The notes under the pieces were generated by a model. That model saw only the letters and a list, made by a program, of their open reading frames with translations, was not told the origin of the DNA and searched no databases. The position numbers and the translations under genes were made by a program. From Adiantum capillus-veneris (lineage: Eukaryota; Streptophyta; Polypodiopsida; Polypodiales; Pteridaceae), in assembly GCA_014529385.2 (NCBI GenBank), contig CM043964.1, positions 105,265,587 to 105,329,586 on the forward strand: a stretch of 64,000 nt of DNA, given 5' to 3'. This document shows positions 56,303 through 64,000 of the stretch, one piece after another. Every line of letters begins with the position of its first letter. Position 1 is the first letter of the stretch.

Positions 56303-58032
56303 TCACGAGTCAGGAGCGGGAGAAGATGGACCTGAACCCGTCGTTTTTATCCTCTTTGATGCACCTCCTTCTTCCTCACTTTGTACCTCTTCAATGTGCA
56401 AGCTCTGTAGACGAGCTCGTTCCTCTGTTGATGGCAGCAGCCCCACGGGCATCAGGCGTCTTCTTTCCCTCAGAAACAACCGCTTGTTGTATGGATCTAA
56501 GATCTCTGGGTCTTCAACCCCTACAGCAAGAGCTTGAGCTGTGTAGGACATGAAATAGGGGGCTTTGAGTGCTTGGCACCCATACCCAATGCCAAAGACG
56601 CGTAGAGAAAACTGTTTCTCAATCAGAATTAGTCTTTCTGCGTTTAGTGGGAGGGGGTGCCCACCACACAATCTTGTAATAACTTTCATTGTAACAGTGG
56701 GAACTTTGCATTGTCCTCGAAGTATTCCTTGTGGTATATTATGATCTACAAAAAAATAGTAATGAATTTATGGGCCGTAAGTGAGATGAGTACAATTGCC
56801 AAGTACTTGCATTGTTTCTACAAACCTTTTTGTGGTTGAAATGCCTGATGTAGTGAGACAACACCGCATCCTTTCCTTGGACTCCATTGACAAGCCCTTG
56901 CCGTGAACCTCCCGCTCTTCTAAGGAAACTATCGTCATACACTAGCACTCGTCAACAAAAAAATTGATCATGATATTTTATCACTAGGCCATCTCCAATA
57001 CCATCTGAATGCATGACAAAAATTACCATCTGATTCTCGTCCATTCCCAGCATCAACCTTCCCCACAAGTGAATAGACTGACTACTCATTACCTGAGCTC
57101 TGGGTGCCACGGGCCTACCAATGTTTTCCAAGCCGAGTTGTTTTATTGTCAATTGAAACTACTCATCTGTTGGCAAATTGGCCTCTCCGGACTTTGCTTC
57201 ATTGAATGTATCTTTGATCAGTTACCACCCTAAAGTAAACTATGAGTCGCGGACAGCTGTGTCAGCAATAAGATGTTGGTCCACTCCATCATCATCAATA
57301 AATCCTAAGTCTACCTCACAAAAATTTGCAATTTCATCTAGGCAAAGCTGGGAGCGCAATTCAGAGGCAAAGTCACTTCCTTATATTGGGAGTTCTTGCT
57401 TGCACCCTATTGCTGCATCCGCAAGAGAAGTAAGAGTTAAGCCGGCATCAAATGTTTCTTTTAAAACCTCTACCCGCTCTTCTTCTAGGTCAAACTACAC
57501 CTCCACATCCTCTACCTCTTCCTCCGGTGCCAATGGACAACTACCGAAAGTTGTTGAGACTGGGAAGTCTCTGACTCATCATCCGTCTACAAGTATAAGT
57601 AATAGACAAACCTGTGGTAGAATTCCACTAAGAGACAATTTTTGAAGTGCTTATACACCTGTCTTGTACAAGCAGTGCATTGGAGGCACACTTTTCTAGA
57701 CAGTGATTCAGTCTCCTTGAAGCACTCTTGTCAGGGTCAAGGTCGGTTGGGTGCACATATCTCATGCCATCAACTGTCATGGAATGGTCACAAATGACTG
57801 CCTCATACTGTTGAAAATGGGTTTGTAGGTACTCAAATGAGCAATCTATAATCCTCTGTATAGAAAACTCTGCATTAAACATTCCTGATAGTTCTGGTGC
57901 ATGGTGATGAGCACGGGTGTTGTATAAGAACGTGAATAGTTTTTCTTCACATGTATCCTCGTCCACAACGTCTGTCTCCAGGACTATGATCCCCATGACT
58001 GAAAGAAAAAGCAAGCCAAAACTACTATTCAA
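56303..58032 (-). pseudogene. Gene B of the A/B module, copy 2 (unknown function)
   Basis: N-terminus at 58032-57628: MFNAEFSIQRIIDCSFEYLQ and SMTVDGMRYVHPTDLDPDKS align with gene B copy 1. An acidic middle (PLAPEEEVEDVEV then a TAG) has further stops at 57240-57390. A central part with SIHLWGRLMLGMDENQMVIF and GIGDGLVIKYHDQFF (57152-56952) has no counterpart in copy 1, which is shorter there. The C-terminus (56689-56303) has NAERLILIEKQFSLRVFGIG and a KRIKTTGSG nuclear-signal-like tail. It is tail to tail with gene A. The first 80 bp or so of the gene are repeated in the 274-bp array upstream. Confidence 0.65.
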
Positions 58033-58760
58033 AATTGGTATGTATTTGGTGTCATAACCAAGCGAATATTGAGCCTCGAGTACCCCTCAACGTCTCTATT
58101 CGCTTGGTTCTGTCCCGTGCGCTAATTTCATAATAGGTGACGTCACTTGAGTTAGAACCAGGCAAATAGGGGCCCCAAGAATCTCCAAAGGGCCCTATTC
58201 ACTTGGTTCTGACTCAAGTAGAATTTCCACTGTACTCACAACGTATGTCTCGAGGATGCGATCCCCCATGACTGAAAGAAAAAGCAAGCCAAAACTACTA
58301 TTCAAAATTTGGCCTGTATTTGGTGTCATAACCAAGCGAATATTGAGCCTCGAGTATCCCTCAAGGTCTCTATTCGCTTGGTTCTCTCCCGTGTGCTAAT
58401 GTCATAATAGGTCACGTCACTTGAGTTAGAACCAGGCGAATAGGGCCCCCAAGAATCTCCGAAGGGCCCTATTCGCTTGGTTCTGACCCAAGTTGAATTT
58501 TTATTGTAGCCACAACATCTGTCTCCAGGATGCGGTCCCCCATGACTGAAAGAAAAGGCAAGCCAAAACTACTATTCAAAATTTGGCATGTATTTGGTGT
58601 CATAACCAAGCGAATATTGAGCCTCGAGTATCCCTTAAGGTCTCCATTTGCTTGGTTCTGTCCCGTGCGCTAGTGTCATAATAGGTGACGTCACTTGAGT
58701 CAGAACTAGGCGAATAGGGGCCCCAAGAATCTCCGAAGGGCCCTATTCTCTTTGTTCTAA
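57960..58760. repeat. 274-bp tandem repeat, three units, each with two hairpin motifs
   Basis: AACCAAGCGAATA occurs at 58056, 58330 and 58604, spaced exactly 274 bp. Each unit also carries the start of gene B (CATGACTGAAAGAAAAAGCA and neighbours) and a second pair about 100 bp on (58156, 58430, 58704). Inverted arms lie 27-29 bp after each left arm (58097, 58196, 58371, 58470, 58646, 58744). Confidence 0.9.
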
Positions 58761-59161
58761 CCCAAGCATTCAGAACAGGTGGATTAGAATAGAGCATTTA
58801 ATGTTATCAGTGATAGATATATAGGCCTACTCACTCACTATGCCCAAACTTAGGCACGGTCACATAAGGAGTAATTATTCCAACCATGCGGTGCGAGACT
58901 TCTAATCTTACCCTAACCACCACTCTTTGGCCCTTGGAGTGTTGTTCCCATTATGCTCTAACCCCGTAACACAGTGGCTTCGATGCGCACACAATTAACA
59001 GCACACAGGAAGGGGAGAGAGGGGGAGAAAGAACCTGTCTCTGCAATATCCAATGGCACCGAGTTGGATGGTGATGTCGCAGGCCGCTGAGAGCAAGAAC
59101 CAGAAGGTGGCGATGGCGACGCGATAGCAAAGGACGCAAACCATTGGAGGTTGCTCAACGT

Positions 59162-59402
59162 AGGATCACGAGAGGTGGCCAAGTGGAAGAGCGCAGAAAA
59201 GGCAAAGACAACGGCGATCTGTTTGTTCTACTTGAGATGGAGATGGCGGCTGCAAGGGCGATCGGCGTCTGACTCTAAGCGCAGGATCACGAGAGGTGGC
59301 CAAGGGGAAGAGCGCAGAAAAGGCAAAGGCAATGGTGATCTGTTTGTTCTACTTGGTGATGGAGATGGCGGCTGCAAGGGCGATCGACGTCTCACTCTAA
59401 AT
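59162..59402. repeat. 121-bp tandem duplication
   Basis: AGGATCACGAGAGGTGGCCA at 59162 recurs at 59283. The units differ by a few substitutions and a small indel. Confidence 0.85.
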
Positions 59403-59860
59403 GGTCACTCAAAAAAGGCAAGTGGGTTGTGCTCACAAGGATAACCAGTAATAAATGGTCTCAGATTCCCATGCAGTACGATTTACCAACCACAATCTTG
59501 GGTGTAATCATACGCATAAGTGAAGTTGTCACCCTCGCCGAGGTAAGCATTCTAAGTTTAGAGGTAGTACCCCCGCCAAACATTTTAACTATACCCTCGC
59601 CCTAGACGAGCGCTCTTCTGCCTCTTTTCGCATCCTCTACTGCCCATCATTTTAACTCTACCCCCGTCGATGCTACGCGGTAAGCAAACCATCTCTTTTG
59701 TGCTCCCAACCCTTTGTGCGCATCTCCTCTTACTCTCTAGTACTCCTCCTTTTTGCACATCCTCTTCTGACTCCTGTTCTGCAGTGCTTTAGTGACGCGG
59801 AACTCTACACACAGTGAAGAGGTATGCTACTACACTTTTGTGCACTTGTATTTTGTGTAG
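59403..59860. other. Spacer between repeat groups of copy 2
   Basis: CT-rich low-complexity DNA with no gene recognised. Confidence 0.35.
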
Positions 59861-60093
59861 TCAGTACCAAGCGAATAAGGGAAGGTAAACCCTGTTTGTT
59901 TCACCTGTTCGCTTGGTACTGACCGTCGTATTTATTAATTATGTTTGCTATTACACTTTTTTGAGGTCAGTACCAAGCGAATAAGGGAAGGAAAACTTTG
60001 TTCGATGCACCTGTTCTTTCACTTGGTACTGACCTCGGAAAATATAAATTATGTTTGCTATTACACTTTTCTGAGGTTAGTACTAAGCAAATT
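59861..60093. repeat. Second hairpin group of copy 2
   Basis: TCAGTACCAAGCGAA (59861-59875) pairs perfectly with TTCGCTTGGTACTGA (59908-59922). GAGGTCAGTACCAAGCGAA (59963-59981) pairs with its inverse ending about 60036, with one mismatch. A third left arm at 60073 lacks a partner. Period about 106 bp. Confidence 0.85.
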
Positions 60094-60326
60094 AGGGGAA
60101 GGTAAACCCTATTTGTTACACCTGTTTTTTTTATACCAAATACACGTTTTGAATTTATAAGGGAGAAGCAAAATTACAACTTAACACCCATGTAGGGGTT
60201 TTTGAGTTAGAAAACACTAGAGACAGGCGCAAAGGCCAAGTTTCAAACTTTACAAAAAGTGGTCTACTAATTTTCGGGGGATACAACTGGCAATAAACAG
60301 TTAGAAGTTAATCCTTTTCCTTCACA

Positions 60327-60760
60327 GCCAGTCTATCTCTTCCTGAAGCTTATTGGCAAAGTTTAGGGCTTCCTCATATTTACTGGCTAGCTCAAGCACT
60401 TCATCCTTCATCTCCTGTACCCAATTATAGATAACATCTAGAGAGCCATTCACAACGAGCAATCCCTGCATGTCTTCAGCCCTTCTTACTTCTAGAGAGT
60501 CTTTGAGGATTGAGACTTTGTGCCTGTAGATCCTCATTTGTTCCAGCTTGAGGTTAGCATCCTGCACATAACATCCAACAAATAAGATCTTCAAAATAGG
60601 AGCTTGAAAATTGGAAACAAAAAGGAAAGTATTTCTGAGCTTCCAAGGGTTGGAACTAAGGGGGAAAGGATGGGGGTGTTTGTTTGGCAGTTGAGGCAGA
60701 CAAAATTACCAACGGCTTACCTTGAGGATTGACTCCCGTGTTAACAACAGCCACTCCCCA
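60327..60760 (-). pseudogene. Last two exons of an unrecognised coiled-coil gene, cut by CACTA
   Basis: The terminal exon 60571-60327 encodes DANLKLEQMRIYRHKVSILK to EEALNFANKLQEEIDWL, strongly helical and coiled-coil-like. The intron 60726-60572 has GTAAGC and TTATGTGCAG borders. The preceding exon piece (GEWLLLTRESILK) joins in frame and runs to 60760, exactly where the CACTA terminus begins. The function is not recognised; it could also be a transposon gene. Confidence 0.5.
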
Positions 60761-60819
60761 CACTACAAGAGGTTGTGTGCTCTTGTGACGCTGTTAGCGA
60801 CGGAAATACACTGGGTTTT

Positions 60820-60995
60820 TATAACCCCCGGCGTCGCTAAAACCGTCGCTACGAGAGCGTCGCTATATGCGTCGCTATAAGCGTCGCTATATAGAGACGC
60901 TCATAGCGACGCTCATAGCGACGGTTATAGCGACGTTTACACTGAAGACTATAGCGACGCTACAGAGCCATAAATAGCGACGGTTATAGCGACGC
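60820..60995. repeat. CACTA subterminal repeats (TAGCGACG)
   Basis: Before about 60885 the words read CGTCGCTA, afterwards TAGCGACG, so the two halves can pair as a long imperfect hairpin. In CACTA elements such words bind the TNPA-type protein. Confidence 0.85.
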
Positions 60996-61360
60996 CCGAG
61001 AGAATTTCTTTTTGGTGGCAAGGCATTGAATGCCCTGCCACCCATCAACCATATTGTACTTGATTCACTTTTTTAAAAAAGTGCAAGGGTAGATAATAGA
61101 CCCAAAATAGTCACGCACAAGACGCATTGTTTGCAAAATTGACAATTGTACACATCATAGGCAAAATGAATTGATTGGCAAATGTAATAATGACAATTGT
61201 ACAACATCATAGGCATAAAGAATTGATTGGCAAAAGGAACTGCGGTGACAAATGTAATAATATACATGGTTCAAAAAGACGTATAAAATCCGTCTCATGA
61301 TACATAAGCTATGAGAAACCCTAAACTAATGCTATCTAGCTACGGCTAAACTGACGTCGT

Positions 61361-62670
61361 CTAGTCAGACGTCTCATCGCGTCCAAGCGGCGTATCTGTC
61401 GGATTCTGCAAAAAAAGACAATAAGACAGCTTTCAGTAAGTATAAACATATAACGACATTTATAAAACAATACAAAAAATAAAAAAGAGTAAACCCTAAT
61501 ACTAACCATGCCGCCGTGAGAACTGAGAATGTCCATCAGGGCGTTTAAGCCCTTCCTGCCTGCGTACTCGCGCTCGTACGGTGTGGGATCACGTCCTGTC
61601 ATCGACCACTGTCAAAACATACAAAGATTTCATTATGTTAGAATTAAAAAACTCATAAACCCTAAACTATCGAACATAAAGAGAAATGTGAAAACACTTA
61701 CAAAATCAGCCTCAAATGATGCCCATCCACCGCTCCCCAAGTGGTGCGAGCTCCCAGCCTCTACTCGCGCTCTGGCTGCATCCTTTTGTTGCTTCCACTT
61801 GTCGGGATTCTCGCGCGCTGCTTTCTTCACATTCTTCCAATCTTCTTTGGCCAGCTAATTTGGCCTGTTCCACCCATTCTTGATTGCTTTTTGCACTTCG
61901 GAACGCTTGTGTTTGCAGTATTTGCGCATTCGAATCTTCATCAGGTCTTCATTGAAGCGCTGATCCCGTGTTGGAACGGGAAACTCATCATGAAGTATGC
62001 TGATGACTCTATTTTTTAAATCACTTGGTACTTCACTCCATTTGTTTAGTATGTAGTGTCTAAACAGCTGAGAGCAAAGACCACGCATGCGCGAGATCAC
62101 CTTCTTGTTGTCATCATCCATGATGATGCCGCCGCTGAAGTCGATGGAGTAAGACAAGCCCTCTGGCCGGTGACGCGTGAACCTGGGTGTCCCGGCAGGG
62201 GTCTCTAGCGGCGTGTCGATGGGGGTACGGACGTCAGGTGTCTCCACCGGCGTCTGGGCCCCGAAGCGAGGAGTGTCGAGAGGGGTGGCTATTGGCGGAG
62301 TAGGTAGACGTATGTAGCTTCTAGGAACACTCAGCCGTGCAAAACCTGGCGTAGATGGCGATGCTGTGGCTGGTGTGGGGGCGGGCAAAGAAGGGGAGGG
62401 TAAAGAGCCTCGTCGAACACGAGGCGGTGTGGAGGCATCGGTGGCGGAATCCCCACAACAACCGCCACCGCCACCACTAGAGCGCCGGTGTCTAGACGAG
62501 TGTGAAGCTCGTCTCGTCGACGCCGAAGCTTCAGAGCGCGCCGAATGCTCTGAAAGAGAGGGAGATGCGGATGGAGTAGGAACGCGCGATGATGCGCCAG
62601 AGCGATGACGCTCCACGTACCATTGTCTCTGCTGCGGTGACAAAGAAGAAAGAAACTCCTCATCATCCAT
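61361..62670 (-). pseudogene. CACTA accessory gene, transposase_24 (Ptta/En/Spm) type
   Basis: ATG at 62670 just after an acceptor (AATGCAG). The N-terminus is MDDEEFLSSLSPQQRQWYVE, then a long Ser/Pro/Thr-rich disordered stretch with repeated T-P-x-x-T-P. The domain follows: RMRGLCSQLFRHYILNKWSE, VPSDLKNRVISILHDEFPVP, RMRKYCKHKRSEVQKAIKNG, then a TAG (61857-61855), then LAKEDWKNVKKAARENPDKW in the same frame and GSGGWASFEADF. The next exons, 61608-61507 (MTGRDPTPYEREYAGRKGLN) and 61405-61361, have good splice borders. The single TAG in the domain makes this copy probably defective. The family is thought to bind the element's subterminal repeats. Confidence 0.8.
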
Positions 62671-63077
62671 ACCTGCATTAAACACACGAATATTTAAACT
62701 TAATATTGAATGAATAGAGTAGACAATGACGCAAAGACCATTAAATACAATGACGTAATGACGCATATAAATACAATGACGCAATGAATTGAGTGATAGA
62801 AGAGGCAAGTCGAAAACTCAGAATTTTCAATCAAAAGATGTGAGCGCGAGTAGAAAAGAGCGTTATACACCATGGAAGGTACTTAGAGAGCCAGAGCTTT
62901 TACAACACGGAGCAAAATTGTTCAAATACAATATTTGTGGCTTTAAGAGATCTCTCTCTCATCCTCGCATAACTCAGCATAACTTCCTATATCTATATAG
63001 AGCTCTCCGTTTAAACACATATCCTCTGTTTCATTTTGTAGCTCCTCTGCATGCACCCCATATAGAGTAGTAGCATC
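62671..63077. other. Spacer between the two CACTA genes
   Basis: The part next to 62670 looks like an intron or leader of the accessory gene. AT-rich, with ATGACGCA repeated near 62725-62785. No further exon recognised. Confidence 0.4.
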
Positions 63078-64000
63078 TTAATGCTCGTCTGGCACCACCG
63101 CATCAGCTTCTGATTGAGCATCTTCTCTGATCTCCTCCATTAATGCCGTTGTGATTGGCACATGGTAGCCTTCATACGTCCTTGCACTACGAGGGGCTAC
63201 CTCTATGACATACCACCAGTTTGATGTAGACTTTGTAGGATGAAATATTACCTGCCAGAGCCACATAACTTACATGAGAGCTTTCAAGCACATAACTTGT
63301 AAAAGGGGGATGTTAACTATTTACATACTTACTTGTTCACAATGCTCGGGTAGTACGAAAGTGTCTCTTAGGTCAGTCCATTTCTTAGTAGAATCCACCT
63401 CAAGAAAACCAGACTCTCCTCTACGCACAGTAGCGTTGCGACCCTCCATGATTATCTTGAACCATTGCACGTCGAACAAGTCGACAAAAAATCCTCTGTA
63501 ATCGATCCTCAAAATCTCTTGCAACGTGCCGAAGTAAGTGAGTTCCGCCACCACAGGATCTGCATCAGAGGAACGTCGTCGACTAGACTGTTCAAATTTT
63601 GCCATGATTCCATAATCTTGAGTAAAACGCTTTTTGTCGATTCGTTCCACCCTAAAATGTCGACCTTTACACCATGCTGCTGTGTATGACTTATACTACA
63701 ACAAACAAAGATTATGAGTGGCCGTTCAAACGTTTAGAAATAAAGTCACTAGCTAGTCGTACATTGCAAACTTACCTTGGTCGCGCAACCCCGAGAGTAC
63801 TCCCACTCTTCCTCAGTCACTTTGTCACCGCATTGTTGTGCGCTTTTCAATTGGTTGTGCAACCATCTTAAGCTCATGAAGGTTGGTAGGCTCTCCAGAA
63901 CCGCTGGATAGTGCATCGGTGGTCGTCTTCCCCGTCTCCACTCAATTCGTGCCCTTTGTCGCTCTTGCTTTGCATCCTCATATTGTGAAATCCACTTTTG
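63078..64000 (-). CDS. CACTA transposase (TNPD type), C-terminal part with DUF4216
   Basis: Three exons are seen: 64000-63776 (partial), 63695-63333 and 63251-63078, all with GT-AG borders. The first shows WLHNQLKSAQQCGDKVTEEE. The DUF4216 region shows LTYFGTLQEILRIDYRGFFV, DLFDVQWFKIIM, ESGFLEVDST, DTFVLPEHCEQ and WWYVIEVAPRS. The catalytic domain lies beyond the window edge. No lesion is seen in this part. Confidence 0.85.

Larger units (their letters stand above)
53700..60100. mobile_element. Candidate two-gene DNA transposon, copy 2 (inverted relative to copy 1)
   Basis: Gene A (+), gene B (-) and hairpin arrays on the far side of B reproduce copy 1 in mirror orientation. Limits are approximate because no terminal repeats or target duplication were found. 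DNA at 58,800-59,860 between the two hairpin groups may be internal or inserted. Confidence 0.5.
60761..64000 (-). mobile_element. CACTA (En/Spm) transposon, 3' part, continuing beyond the window
   Basis: CACTACAAGAGG at 60761 opens the terminal repeat. A subterminal region to about 61000 carries a dozen TAGCGACG/CGTCGCTA words in both orientations. Two minus-strand genes follow, in the order transposase (right) then accessory gene (left), both reading toward this end. Confidence 0.85.

Noticed and set aside
60820-60995. CRISPR-like short repeat array
   Set aside because: The regular TAGCGACG words are CACTA subterminal repeats next to a CACTACAAGA terminus; spacers are not uniform and the genome is eukaryotic.

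Overview
This window looks like plant nuclear DNA. It has spliced genes with GT-AG introns, CCHC/RT/integrase Ty3-gypsy and Ty1-copia elements, LINEs, a CACTA (En/Spm) element and long TG, CT and CAATCT microsatellites. Apart from one host-type gene, almost everything is mobile-element DNA in various stages of decay. Repeat density and microsatellite length suggest a large plant genome, possibly a fern or other seed-free plant, but nothing here fixes the clade.

Layout. 0.5-3.4 kb: an unrecognised ORF, then a minus-strand Ulp1 (C48) protease gene with a lysine-rich tail, directly behind a CENH3-like histone H3 pseudogene. 3.4-8.7 kb: an array of inverted-pair (hairpin) motifs followed by two convergent genes, B (+) and A (-). 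9.0-18.7 kb: two partial copies of one gypsy family (G1, G2) with a LINE between them. 18.7-33.2 kb: a second gypsy family (G3, G4) in tandem; the RT gene of G3 is split by a complete nested LTR element without a visible polymerase (N1, 22.50-28.51 kb). 33.2-39.0 kb: a plus-strand gypsy deletion derivative (G5). 39.0-42.5 kb: gag and LTR pieces and a CACTA end fragment. 43.6-44.1 kb: a LINE endonuclease fragment. 45.2-47.8 kb: an apparently intact single-exon gene of the plant Mo-cofactor-sulfurase-like PLP family, followed by 1.3 kb of dense microsatellites. 52.0-53.2 kb: a copia fragment. 53.7-60.1 kb: a second, inverted copy of the A/B gene pair, again with hairpin arrays on the B side. 60.3-60.8 kb: the end of an unrecognised gene cut off by a CACTA element, which runs from 60,761 past the window edge and carries a transposase_24-like gene and a DUF4216 transposase C-terminus.

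The most unusual content is the A/B module. It occurs twice in opposite orientation with the same tail-to-tail gene order, a shared intron position, alignable motifs in both proteins, and hairpin arrays of near-constant geometry beside gene B in both copies. I read it as a DNA transposon family I cannot name. Gene A is the likely transposase, with RNase H-fold-like acidic motifs and a C-x2-C/H insertion. Both copies are broken at different places.
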